Source: DATGKG01 sp963851325 (lineage in GTDB: Bacteria > Desulfobacterota > Binatia > Binatales > Binataceae). From it: a stretch of 64,000 nt of DNA. Both the position numbers and the translations under genes were made by a program. How positions within the stretch are numbered: the stretch's first letter is position 1; every line of letters starts with the position of its first letter. The notes below the pieces were generated by a model, which saw nothing but the letters and a program-made list of their open reading frames with translations, ran no database searches and was not told where the DNA came from. Shown here piece after piece: positions 35,245-44,102 of the stretch. The stretch covers positions 1,054,001 through 1,118,000 of the forward strand of contig CAWKOR010000001.1 of the NCBI GenBank assembly GCA_963851325.1, given 5' to 3'.

Positions 35245-36426
35245 TTAGATCGCCCCCTGCTCGCGAAGCTGCGCGATGCGTTCCGGCGAAATCCCAATCG
35301 ATGCGAGAACTTCCTCAGTATGCTCGCCAAGCTGCGGCGGGCGGCCTCGCGGTATTTCCTCCCGCGCAATCGCCGACAATTTGACCGGCGACCCCGCAAC
35401 CTTAATGTCGCCGCGATTCGGATAGGTGCTGTCGACCAGCGTCCCTCGCTGCGCAACTTCAGGATCCGCGATCACTTCTTCCATCTCCCTGACTGGAGCA
35501 CATGGTACTCCGGCTTCGATGAGCATCCGTATAATGGCGTCGCGTCGCTGCGGACGTGTCCAGGTCGAAACCATCTCGTCGAGTTCGTCGGCAAGGTTCA
35601 TGCGTGCCCCATGATCGCGATATTCTGCTTTCCCGATCAGCTCCTCATGTCCCATCAGTTTCGCGAGTGCGAGCCAATGGGTTTCAGTGAGAACCATGAT
35701 CAAAGCTTCACCATCGCTAGCCGGATAAATGTTGGTGGGACAAACGCCCCAATGACGATTTCCGAGGCGCTTAAACTTGCGCCCTTGCAGCACCGGCGCC
35801 AGCACACTGGTGAGCGCTGGGATCGCAACATCGAGCATCGCGACTTCGACCTTCTGACCCTTACCGGTCTTTCCCCGGTGGATCAGCGCCGCGAGAATCC
35901 CGCTGGTCAGATGACTGCCGGTCCCCATGTCGATGAAGGTCGCGGAGGTTTTCACACCGCGGTCGGGAAATCCGGTGATGCTGATGAAACCCGATGCGGC
36001 CTGAATCGTGTTGTCCATCGAGCCGAGCTTCGAAAAGCGGCTCCCAGAGCCGTAACCCTTACCCGAAGCATAGATGACATGCGGAAAGCGCTCCGCCACC
36101 TGATCGTAACCGAGTCCGAACGATTCCATGACGCCATCGAGGTAGTTCTCGACCACGACATCGGCATCTTCGAGGAGCTTGAAGACAATCTCTCGCGCGC
36201 TCGGATGCTTAAGGTTGAGCGTCACCGATTTCTTGTTGGCATTGAGCATCAGGAATGAATAGTTCACGCCGCCGGGCAGGTCCGGACGCCGCAGCATCTC
36301 ACCGGTCTTGGGCGGCTCGATCTTGATGATCTCGGCGCCCATCGCAGCCAGTTGGAGCGTGCAGTACGGCACCGCGTAGATTTGCCCGAAATCGATTATG
36401 CGAATTCCTTCCAGCGGCAGACTCAT
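35245..36426 (-). CDS. CaiB/BaiF-type CoA-transferase
   Basis: This family III CoA-transferase moves CoA between carboxylic acids; relatives include formyl-CoA transferase and alpha-methylacyl-CoA racemase. The 393-residue protein begins LEGIRIIDFGQIYAVPYCT, with GAEIIKIEPPKTGEMLR, NANKKSVTLNLKHP and the active-site region FIDMGTGSHLTSGILAAL holding the Asp. It starts 11 bp after the acyl-CoA dehydrogenase stop, so the two form an operon that could activate an acid as its CoA ester and then desaturate it. The substrate is unknown. Confidence 0.93.
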   Translation of the reverse strand: MSLPLEGIRIIDFGQIYAVPYCTLQLAAMGAEIIKIEPPKTGEMLRRPDLPGGVNYSFLMLNANKKSVTLNLKHPSAREIVFKLLEDADVVVENYLDGVMESFGLGYDQVAERFPHVIYASGKGYGSGSRFSKLGSMDNTIQAASGFISITGFPDRGVKTSATFIDMGTGSHLTSGILAALIHRGKTGKGQKVEVAMLDVAIPALTSVLAPVLQGRKFKRLGNRHWGVCPTNIYPASDGEALIMVLTETHWLALAKLMGHEELIGKAEYRDHGARMNLADELDEMVSTWTRPQRRDAIIRMLIEAGVPCAPVREMEEVIADPEVAQRGTLVDSTYPNRGDIKVAGSPVKLSAIAREEIPRGRPPQLGEHTEEVLASIGISPERIAQLREQGAI

Positions 36427-36437
36427 TTCCGTCTCTC

Positions 36438-37601
36438 TTAGCGCAGCAGGTTGCGCGCGATCACCATGCGATGCACTTCAGATGGCCCCTCACCGATTCG
36501 ACGGATGCGCGCCTCCCGATACCATCGCTCGAGCGGGAATTCCTTGCTCACCCCGTAGCCGCCATGAATCTGCACCGCGCGATCGATGACGCGCCCGAGC
36601 ACCTCGCTCGAATACAGCTTCGCGATCGAGGCCTCGTTGCGCGAGTCTTCACCGCGATCGGCTTTCCACGCACCCTCCCAGGTCAGCCATCGAGCCGCAC
36701 GCAACTCGACCTCCGAGTCGGCCAGCATCCACTGGATGGCCTGGCGCTTCGCCAGTACCTCGCCGAAAGTGCTGCGCGTCTTCGCATAATCGATCGCCAT
36801 CTTGAGCGCAGCGACGCCCACTCCGATATTGGCTGCGGAATAGGGGAAGCGCAGTCGGGTCAGTAGATCGAGGCATAGATTGAGGCCCTGCCCTTCCTCG
36901 CCGATGCGCTGCTCTGCCGGAACCACGCAATCCTCGAGCTGAACTTCGTTCGGCAACGCAGCGGTGCGCAGGGTCTTGAACGGACGCGCCGTGAATCCAG
37001 GCGTGCCCTTGTTGATGATGAAGCAGGTGATTCCGCCGCGGCCAGCCGTGGGATCGGTGCGCGTGAAGACCACACCCCACTCGGCCTCGTGCGCGTGCGA
37101 GATGAAAATCTTGGTCCCATTGAGCACGTAGGTGTCGCCCTTGCGCACCGCACGACACTGAATCGAACGGGCAGGATCGGAGCCGCCACTGGGCTCAGTG
37201 ATCGCGAAGAAGGTGTACCATGCGTTCTTGAGCGTCGGCACGACGTATTTTTGGATCTGCTCTTCGCTGCCGCCGTATATCACCGGCGGAGGATTGCGGC
37301 CGAACACGCTGGCGCCGGGATTGTAGAGTCCCATCCGATGCTGCGCCATTTCCTCCATCAGCACGCACATGTCGAAAGTGCCGAGACCGCCCCCGCCATA
37401 CTTCTTCGGCGCGCTCATACACCACATGCCCGCGGCCTGAACCTTCTTTGCGATGCGCCAGTAGTCGTCTTCGGGAATCTCCGCGGCGTCGGGATCGAGC
37501 GTCTTCTCGATCGGGATTATCTCGTCGCGAATGATTCTGCGAACCTGCTCGCGCAGCGCTGACAACTCTTCCGAGAGTTGGAACCCGCTATCGTTCTCCA
37601 T
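36438..37601 (-). CDS. acyl-CoA dehydrogenase
   Basis: This FAD enzyme introduces an alpha-beta double bond in acyl-CoA. The 387-residue protein has the N-terminal helical domain, the flavin segment FFAITEPSGGSDPARSI, the beta domain ending LNGTKIFISHAHEAEWG, and the C-terminal helices with AVQIHGGYGVSKEFPLERWY and RIGEGPSEVHRMVIAR, where the Glu in GEG is at the catalytic-base site. CaiB follows 11 bp downstream and the DUF4838-type gene ends 31 bp upstream. It is complete and intact. Confidence 0.94.
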   Translation of the reverse strand: MENDSGFQLSEELSALREQVRRIIRDEIIPIEKTLDPDAAEIPEDDYWRIAKKVQAAGMWCMSAPKKYGGGGLGTFDMCVLMEEMAQHRMGLYNPGASVFGRNPPPVIYGGSEEQIQKYVVPTLKNAWYTFFAITEPSGGSDPARSIQCRAVRKGDTYVLNGTKIFISHAHEAEWGVVFTRTDPTAGRGGITCFIINKGTPGFTARPFKTLRTAALPNEVQLEDCVVPAEQRIGEEGQGLNLCLDLLTRLRFPYSAANIGVGVAALKMAIDYAKTRSTFGEVLAKRQAIQWMLADSEVELRAARWLTWEGAWKADRGEDSRNEASIAKLYSSEVLGRVIDRAVQIHGGYGVSKEFPLERWYREARIRRIGEGPSEVHRMVIARNLLR

Positions 37602-37632
37602 CCCTCAGTCTCTAGCACCGAAACCGGTGCGG

Positions 37633-39516
37633 TCAGAATAGATGCCCGGGCTTGATCTTGGCTGTCCCGAGTTCCTTCCGGAGGCCGTCGAGCCAGATCT
37701 CGCGAATCCACTCTATGTCGTAGGAACCCCAGGTTCCTTTGTAGGCAGGAGCGATTTGATGGATATGCTCAATCGCAGTGGCAACCAGCGCGACCGCGCC
37801 GTCGCCCAGCGTATGGCGGACAATGCCCTTCTCCTCGAGGGCGCGAATGTAGTCGCCTATTCCACTCAATGCCTCGAGACTGTAGTTCCAAAGATTCGCT
37901 TCGGCGCCGGACAGAACGTCGTTGTGCTTCGCCTGCGCCTGGCTGGCAAGTTTCATCGCGTGGTTGAATTGCGTGATCGCCTTGACGATTTGCGGTTTCT
38001 TGGCGGCCGCTTTCTGCGGCGTCATCTTGTATGGCCGCATCACGTCCGCATAGTCGAGTACCAAGGCCGCGGCCTTCTCGACGCCCCGATACGCCTTCCC
38101 CAATGCTTCCGCTGCCTTCGGATGTCTGACCGAAGCAGTGTCGTCGAACACTCCGCTAACGCTGAACTTTGGAGCGCGCGTGCCCCGTACGAACGCCTCC
38201 AAATTTACGGGATAGGCCAGCACGCTATAAGCGCCGAAGGTCAGATTGGCAATGCTCTCGATGCCGAGCGCGCTGTAGGCCTGCAGATCGCGTGCGATTA
38301 CCTTGGGCGTCGCGAAACCAAGCCCACCAAACAGAATCGCGTCCGCATAATACTCGAATACGTGGCCGCGCCCGTCAAAAATGTCGATGTAACGCTTCAG
38401 TGACTCGAAGTAGCGCGGGTTGATGGTGCAAGCCGGATCATCGATCGCGTGGACATAGCATCGTTCCCGCGGCGCCCACTCGAACCACACATTCGGGAGC
38501 GGGCGCAACTTCGGATCGGGATCGATGGTGTCGTGATAGGCGAGATAGGCGACCGGAACTCCGCCGGCCGCTGATTCCTCCGCCGCAGCCACCGCGTTGA
38601 TGATCTTCATATATTGCATCTGCGGCGACAGCTTCTTGCATTGCGGGCATTTACACCACGCACCTTCCCAAACGTCGGCCCCCCAGACATGCAGCATTTC
38701 GTTTTCGGGGTACTCGCGGACATAGCGCAGTGCACCCTCGCACACGATTCGCACTGCCTCGGGATTCGACACGCAAAGATTTCCGTGCGCCATCCGGACC
38801 CCGTCGGCCCCCGTCGGAAAGTACTCCGGATGCGATTGGAACTTCTCCCGCGGCATCAGAATCTGCAGAACGTGCCCGCCGTATTCCACGCCGATGCCGA
38901 AGGCCTTGTAGAGCGGCACCAGCTCATCGATGCGAAGCCGGGTGTCATGTGCATGGCGAATGTATTCAAAGGTGTTGATGCCGCGGCGAGCCATCCATGG
39001 GATGAACTCGCGATCGAATTTGAGGTGCAGCTCGAGGCGCTCGGGGTCGGTGTAATTCCACGTCATGATGTCCGAAACGAAGCCACGACGTTTGAATTGC
39101 GGGGTTACGGTATAGGGCTTTGCTTTGGCGAGCGCGCTGGCAGACAGCTTCGGAAAATGCGAAGCGGCGCCCGGAATGAAACGGGCGCCCAGGCGCTCCA
39201 TCAAGTCGTGCACAGCATGCATCAAGCCGCGCTCGCTGCCTGCCTGGATGGCGAGGCTATCTTCGCCGGGACGCGAAACCTGGAACCTGTCATCGCTTAA
39301 CGAGTTAGGTTCCCGACCGCCCGAACCGCCGGTTCCCCATGCAACCAAAATCGCGCGCGCATCGATTGTCGCATCCGAGTGCACGATCGCCTCCCGGCCA
39401 ACCATGCTGGCGAGACCATTTGCCAGTTCGCGCGCGGCGGTCGAGGCCGTCTCACCCGCGTTCGCAGCATGCGTGACACTGATAGTAGGCGGTGCCCCGC
39501 CCGCTTTCTTCGGCAT
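37633..39516 (-). CDS. DUF4838-type putative glycoside hydrolase
   Basis: The 627-residue protein has an alpha-glucuronidase-like layout: an N-terminal beta-rich domain (STAARELANGLASMVG, GLMHAVHDLMERLGARF), then a TIM barrel with WMARRGINTFEYIRHAHDT, GIGVEYGGHVLQILMPRE, HPEYFPTGADG, HGNLCVSNPEAVRI and MLHVWGADVWEGAWCKCPQC. The last part includes NVWFEWAPRERCYVHAID. This is the pattern of DUF4838 proteins, thought to act on carbohydrates. No signal peptide is obvious, which is unusual if the substrate is a polysaccharide. It may lead the transcript that continues into the acyl-CoA dehydrogenase. Confidence 0.7.
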   Translation of the reverse strand: MPKKAGGAPPTISVTHAANAGETASTAARELANGLASMVGREAIVHSDATIDARAILVAWGTGGSGGREPNSLSDDRFQVSRPGEDSLAIQAGSERGLMHAVHDLMERLGARFIPGAASHFPKLSASALAKAKPYTVTPQFKRRGFVSDIMTWNYTDPERLELHLKFDREFIPWMARRGINTFEYIRHAHDTRLRIDELVPLYKAFGIGVEYGGHVLQILMPREKFQSHPEYFPTGADGVRMAHGNLCVSNPEAVRIVCEGALRYVREYPENEMLHVWGADVWEGAWCKCPQCKKLSPQMQYMKIINAVAAAEESAAGGVPVAYLAYHDTIDPDPKLRPLPNVWFEWAPRERCYVHAIDDPACTINPRYFESLKRYIDIFDGRGHVFEYYADAILFGGLGFATPKVIARDLQAYSALGIESIANLTFGAYSVLAYPVNLEAFVRGTRAPKFSVSGVFDDTASVRHPKAAEALGKAYRGVEKAAALVLDYADVMRPYKMTPQKAAAKKPQIVKAITQFNHAMKLASQAQAKHNDVLSGAEANLWNYSLEALSGIGDYIRALEEKGIVRHTLGDGAVALVATAIEHIHQIAPAYKGTWGSYDIEWIREIWLDGLRKELGTAKIKPGHLF

Positions 39517-39690
39517 CGATCCGTGAATCTCCCCAGTTGGCTAAGTTTTTCCGGTCCCCGCGAGATGATAACATGGGCTGTCGGCTTTGAAAGCAGCGAC
39601 CCTAGAAACAGTTAGTGGAGAAATGTTCCTCATCTGTAGGAGTCCGGCGCCTTCGATCATCAAGACAGGAGATAGACGCACCGCGCCAAC

Positions 39691-40740
39691 ATGCCCAGCC
39701 CCAACGACATCCTGACCGAACTGAAAAAGGTCAAATACCCCGGCTTCACCCGCGACGTCGTATCGTTCGGTATCATCAAGGATATCGAGGTCGGCTACTC
39801 GGGAGTCACGGTCTCGCTAACCATCCAATCGGCCAAACCGGAAGTGGTCAACCGCATTGTTCAGGACATCAAGGCAGCGGTCGCCGCGATGCCCGGCGTT
39901 CCCGCCGTCAAGGTCGAGGTTGAACAACCGGCACCAACCCAGGCTCGCGCCGCCAGCGCGGGGCGCAAGAGTATCGAGGGCGTCCAGCACATCATCGCGG
40001 TCGCCAGCGGCAAGGGCGGCGTCGGCAAGTCGACCGTCGCGGTAAACCTCGCGCTCGCGATGAATGCGTTGGGATGGCGCATCGGCCTGATGGACGCCGA
40101 CGTTTATGGACCCAGCGTCGCGATGATGGTGGGCACCGAGGGCAAGGTGAACCTTACGCCTGAGCGCAAAATCATACCGCTTGAACGATATGGCATCCGC
40201 TATGTTTCGATGGCGTTCTTCGTCAGCGACGAACAAGCGGTGATCTGGCGCGGTCCAATGGTGACCAAGCTGGAGACCGAGTTCCTGTTCAACGTCGAGT
40301 GGGGCGAGCTGGATTGCCTGGTGCTCGATTTGCCCCCCGGCACCGGCGATGCGCAGCTGACCATAACGCAGCGAGTGAAACTGGATGGCGGGGTAATCGT
40401 CACCACTCCCCAGGAAATCGCGTTGGTCGACGTGCGCCGCGGCGTACAGATGTTCAGCGAGGTGAATGTTCCGGTTCTCGGAGTTGTGGAAAACATGAGC
40501 TACTACGTCTGTGGCAAGTGCCACAAACGTCACGAGATCTTCTCGCATGGGGGCGGCGCGCGGCTGGCGGAAACGCTCCAGGTCCCCTTCCTCGGTGAGC
40601 TGCCGATCACTCGCGAGCTGCGCGAAGGCGGGGACAACGCGATGCCGCTGGTCGCGGTAAATCCGGCGCATCCTGTCACCGCGGCCTTCAAATCGGTCGC
40701 CGCAAAGATAATCGAGGGGCTGGAGGAACACCCCGCCTGA
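39691..40740 (+). CDS. Mrp/ApbC-type iron-sulfur cluster carrier ATPase
   Basis: This P-loop ATPase carries Fe-S clusters to apoproteins. The N-terminal MIP18 (DUF59) domain covers about residues 1-80. The deviant Walker A GKGGVGKST is at about 107-115, with LMDADVYGPSVAMM, DCLVLDLPPGTGDAQLTITQ, and the cluster-binding CxxC in YYVCGKCHKRHE. The 349-residue length is typical. Its stop overlaps the next start by one base, so the exonuclease and glycosyltransferase genes are probably co-translated. It pairs logically with the stand-alone MIP18 protein at 4193. Confidence 0.95.
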   Translation: MPSPNDILTELKKVKYPGFTRDVVSFGIIKDIEVGYSGVTVSLTIQSAKPEVVNRIVQDIKAAVAAMPGVPAVKVEVEQPAPTQARAASAGRKSIEGVQHIIAVASGKGGVGKSTVAVNLALAMNALGWRIGLMDADVYGPSVAMMVGTEGKVNLTPERKIIPLERYGIRYVSMAFFVSDEQAVIWRGPMVTKLETEFLFNVEWGELDCLVLDLPPGTGDAQLTITQRVKLDGGVIVTTPQEIALVDVRRGVQMFSEVNVPVLGVVENMSYYVCGKCHKRHEIFSHGGGARLAETLQVPFLGELPITRELREGGDNAMPLVAVNPAHPVTAAFKSVAAKIIEGLEEHPA

Positions 40741-41486
40741 TGGCTTTCGCGGTCTTCGACGTCGAGACCCGAGTCGACAAGCACCTCCTCAACCAGGTCT
40801 ACTTCGAAGGTCAAGGACTGAGCGACAGCGAGGCCTTCGATCGCTATCGCGAAGACCTGCGACGGCGACGCGACAACGATTTCTTTCCGACCACGCTGCA
40901 CGTCCCCATTTCGATTGCAGTCGGAAATGTCGATGATGACTACGTATTGCATTCAGTCGAAAGCATCGCGGTCGAAGACTACTCGGAGGAAGCTCTGGTG
41001 CGCGAATTCTGGACCCGCGCCGAGCGCTTCACCGGCACCCTGGTGACCTTCAATGGACGCCGTTTCGACCTGCCGGTGCTGGAGCTGGCGGCCTTACGCC
41101 ACGGGATAGCGGCCCCGGTCCATTTCGGCGACCAAAGCATCGCGCGCAGCCGCTATTCGGGCGCCCGTCATTTCGATTTGTTCGATTACCTGACCAACTT
41201 CGGCGCGGTTTCGCTCGCGGGCGGTCTGGATTTGCTCCTCAAAATGATCGGGATGCCCGGGAAAACCGGGATCGACGGCTCGATGGTGCAGGAATATTTC
41301 GAGACCGGACGCCTCGACGAGATCCATCGCTACTGCCGAAACGATGTAGTGCAAACTTACTTCCTGTTCCTGCGGGTCGCGCTGCTGCGGGGAGAAATCA
41401 ACGCCGAGCTCTATCGCGCCGCCGCGGAAGCGTCGCAGCATTTCATGGCCGAGGAAGAAGCGCTCGCCAGCAAGAAAATCGCGTGA
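40740..41486 (+). CDS. PolB-like 3'-5' exonuclease (DEDD, RNase H-like)
   Basis: This 248-residue predicted nuclease has the exonuclease fold of family B DNA polymerases. The four acidic positions are visible: FDVETR at residues 5-10, VTFNGRRFDLPVLE in the middle, HFDLFDYLTNF, and YCRNDVVQTYFLFLR near the end. It overlaps mrp by 1 bp and the glycosyltransferase by 4 bp. Stand-alone members are uncharacterised; a repair or nucleic-acid turnover role is likely. All metal-binding residues appear intact. Confidence 0.88.
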   Translation: MAFAVFDVETRVDKHLLNQVYFEGQGLSDSEAFDRYREDLRRRRDNDFFPTTLHVPISIAVGNVDDDYVLHSVESIAVEDYSEEALVREFWTRAERFTGTLVTFNGRRFDLPVLELAALRHGIAAPVHFGDQSIARSRYSGARHFDLFDYLTNFGAVSLAGGLDLLLKMIGMPGKTGIDGSMVQEYFETGRLDEIHRYCRNDVVQTYFLFLRVALLRGEINAELYRAAAEASQHFMAEEEALASKKIA

Positions 41487-42253
41487 CCGACGAATCAAAA
41501 ATCTCGCCCAAAATCTCGCTCATCGTGATCTCCCGCGATGAAGAGGAACACATCGGGCAGTGCCTGCGCAGTGCGTGGTTCTGCAATGAGCTGATTCTGA
41601 TCGATTCCTTCTCCACCGATCGCACGGTCGAGATCGCCCGCGACCTCGGTGCCAACGTCGTGCAGCATGAGTTCACCAACTACGTGATGCAGAAGCAGAT
41701 GGCGCTCGATCGCGCGACCAGCGAATGGGTCCTGCTGATGGACTCCGACGAGCAGGCCACCCACGATCTCGGCGAGGAAATCCTGGCCGCGGTCAGCGGG
41801 CCGAATCCGGCCGACGGCTACCGCATCCGGCGCATCCTCTATCATCTCGGGCACTACTACCCCTTTGGAATATATCCGGATAATCCGGTGCGGCTGTTCC
41901 GTCGCGAGCGCGGGCATATCGGCGGGCGCGATCCGCACGACAAAGTGGTGGTCAACGGCCGCATCGGCAAGCTCGCGAGCCCGATTCTGCACTTCAGCTA
42001 CCGCGACGTCGCGGACCATGTGGCCACCATAAATCGCTTCTCGAGCCGTGGTGCGATGGAGCAGGAGCCGACCATTTTCACGCCGCTTCAGATGCTGACC
42101 AATCCGATGTGGCGATTTTTCAATTTCTACATACTGCGCGGCGGCTTTCGTGACGGCGGCCGCGGACTCTACGCTGCGATGACTGCGGCCTTCTATGTCT
42201 TTCTGAAATACGCCAAGTTATACGAGCGCAGGCTCAGATCGCGCCGCCTGTGA
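41483..42253 (+). CDS. family 2 glycosyltransferase, LPS core WaaE/KdtX-like
   Basis: This 256-residue GT-A glycosyltransferase has an N-terminus (ISLIVISRDEEEHIGQCL, SAWFCNELILIDSFSTDRT) and the nucleotide-sugar motif LLMDSDEQA typical of WaaE/KdtX proteins, which add glucose to the inner lipopolysaccharide core. FRRERGHIGGRDPHDKV and HFSYRDVADHVATINRFSS follow. It starts with GTG inside the preceding stop (GTGA). The following genes include an MsbA-like exporter pair, consistent with an envelope role. Confidence 0.88.
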   Translation: MTDESKISPKISLIVISRDEEEHIGQCLRSAWFCNELILIDSFSTDRTVEIARDLGANVVQHEFTNYVMQKQMALDRATSEWVLLMDSDEQATHDLGEEILAAVSGPNPADGYRIRRILYHLGHYYPFGIYPDNPVRLFRRERGHIGGRDPHDKVVVNGRIGKLASPILHFSYRDVADHVATINRFSSRGAMEQEPTIFTPLQMLTNPMWRFFNFYILRGGFRDGGRGLYAAMTAAFYVFLKYAKLYERRLRSRRL

Positions 42254-42347
42254 AGCGCCGCGCTCGCGGCCTCTCCCGGTTGACCGGCTTTGCGGCGCCG
42301 GTTCACTTCATTTTTTCGTAACAAGCGAATAACGTAGGCGCTGCCTC

Positions 42348-44102
42348 ATGAAACGATTGTTCAGCTACATGCGCCGTCATTGGCTGACCTACTTCTTCGG
42401 AATCCTTGCGACTTTTCTGACGGCGACGTTCTACAATTTCGTTCCGCTCCTCACGCGCGATGCCATCAACGCCGCGCAAGCCGGCCATCGCGTCGCGCTG
42501 GCGCACTACTGCGAACTGATCGCGCTGGTGGCCGTGGTGATGGGCACCGCGCGATGGGTCTCGCGCTTCGTCATCTTCAATATCGGCCGCGACATCGAAT
42601 ACGAAATTCGCAACGATCTTTTCGCCCATCTGTCGCGGCTCGGCCCCGATTTCTATCAGCGGTTGCGCACCGGCGACCTGATGTCGCGGATGGTCAACGA
42701 CATCACCGCATTGCGCCTGCTGGTCGGGATGGGGGTGCTGATGTTCACCAACACCCCGGTCTATTTCATCTACGCCCTGATCTTCATGACCTACCTGAAC
42801 CATCGGCTGACCGTCGCCGCCATCATTCCCGCGATCCTGCTGCTGTTCGGGGTTCGCAAGCTTACCCGCGCGCTGATGGAGCGGAGCCTCAAGGTGCAGC
42901 AGGAACTCGGCAACATCGGCGCGAAGGTCCAGGAGAGCCTCGCCGGGATTCACGTAGTCAAAGCCTACACACTGGAGGATCACGAGGCGCAGCGCTTTCG
43001 CGCGCTCAATGACGAGTACAACGAGCAGGGTCTGGCGCTGGCCCGGACCCGCGGGGGCTTGTTCCCGATGATTCGCGCCGCGGCGGCCACCTCGACCATG
43101 ATCGTCCTCATCTATGGCGGCAGCCTGGTCCGCGCCGGTCAGATGTCGATCGGCGATCTGATGGCATTCATGCTGTACGTGACGCAGCTCGCGTTCCAGG
43201 CAACTTCGTTCGGGTGGGTGCTATCGATTTATCAGCGCGGAAAAGCCGCGATGAAACGGGTCGACGAGATTTTCGAGGAACAACAGCAGCAGACCGTCAG
43301 CGGGCCGGAGGAGCGCCTCGAGGTCGAGGGCGCAATCGAATTCCAGAATGTTTCTTTCAGCTACTTTTCCTCCAACGGCAACGGCAAGCTTGGAGAACGG
43401 CAGCCCTACGCGTTGCACAATATCGACGTGAAGGTGACGGCAGGCGAGAAGCTCGCCATCGTCGGGCGCACCGGCTCCGGAAAATCCACTATGATCAAGC
43501 TGCTCGGACGGCTGATTGAGCCGACCGAGGGACGCGTTTTGCTCGATGGTCGCGACATTCGCGAAATCCCGATTCGCGCGCTCAGGCGCACCGTCGGGGT
43601 GGTCCCGCAAGAGCCGACCCTGTTCTCCGACACGCTCGCGCGCAATATCGCATTCGGCGCGCCGGATGCCGAAATGAAGGAAATCGAATTCGCCTCGCAG
43701 GTGGCGGGACTGGCGCCGGATGTCGCGGTGCTGCCCCGCGGCTTCGACACCATCGTCGGCGAGCGCGGCATGTCGTTGTCGGGCGGACAGAAGCAACGGG
43801 TCACGATTGCGCGATTGATCACCTACCATCCTTCGGTGGTGGTCCTCGATGACGCGCTCTCGAGCGTCGATACCGAAACCGAACGCGCGGTCCTGCACAA
43901 CCTCAGCGACAGTGTGCAGGGACGCACCACCATCGTAGTGGCGCATCGTGCGTCGACAGTGCGCGATGCCGACGAGATCATCGTGCTGGAGGAAGGACGG
44001 ATTGCGGAGCGCGGCAACCACGAAGATCTGATGGCGCGGCGCGGAATCTACGCCGAACTGTTCCATCGCCAACTGCTCGAAGAAGAGCTGGCGCAGTACT
44101 GA
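42348..44102 (+). CDS. ABC exporter, fused membrane and ATPase subunit (first of pair)
   Basis: This type IV (MsbA/BmrA-like) half-transporter has 584 residues. Six membrane helices cover about residues 15-300. The ATPase domain has Walker A GRTGSGKST at 373-381, LSGGQKQR at about 477, Walker B VVVLDDALSSVD and the His switch VVAHRAS. The downstream gene overlaps by one base and encodes a second, different half-transporter, so the pair likely forms a heterodimer. The substrate could be a lipid or drug. It follows the glycosyltransferase by about 95 bp. Confidence 0.93.
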   Translation: MKRLFSYMRRHWLTYFFGILATFLTATFYNFVPLLTRDAINAAQAGHRVALAHYCELIALVAVVMGTARWVSRFVIFNIGRDIEYEIRNDLFAHLSRLGPDFYQRLRTGDLMSRMVNDITALRLLVGMGVLMFTNTPVYFIYALIFMTYLNHRLTVAAIIPAILLLFGVRKLTRALMERSLKVQQELGNIGAKVQESLAGIHVVKAYTLEDHEAQRFRALNDEYNEQGLALARTRGGLFPMIRAAAATSTMIVLIYGGSLVRAGQMSIGDLMAFMLYVTQLAFQATSFGWVLSIYQRGKAAMKRVDEIFEEQQQQTVSGPEERLEVEGAIEFQNVSFSYFSSNGNGKLGERQPYALHNIDVKVTAGEKLAIVGRTGSGKSTMIKLLGRLIEPTEGRVLLDGRDIREIPIRALRRTVGVVPQEPTLFSDTLARNIAFGAPDAEMKEIEFASQVAGLAPDVAVLPRGFDTIVGERGMSLSGGQKQRVTIARLITYHPSVVVLDDALSSVDTETERAVLHNLSDSVQGRTTIVVAHRASTVRDADEIIVLEEGRIAERGNHEDLMARRGIYAELFHRQLLEEELAQY

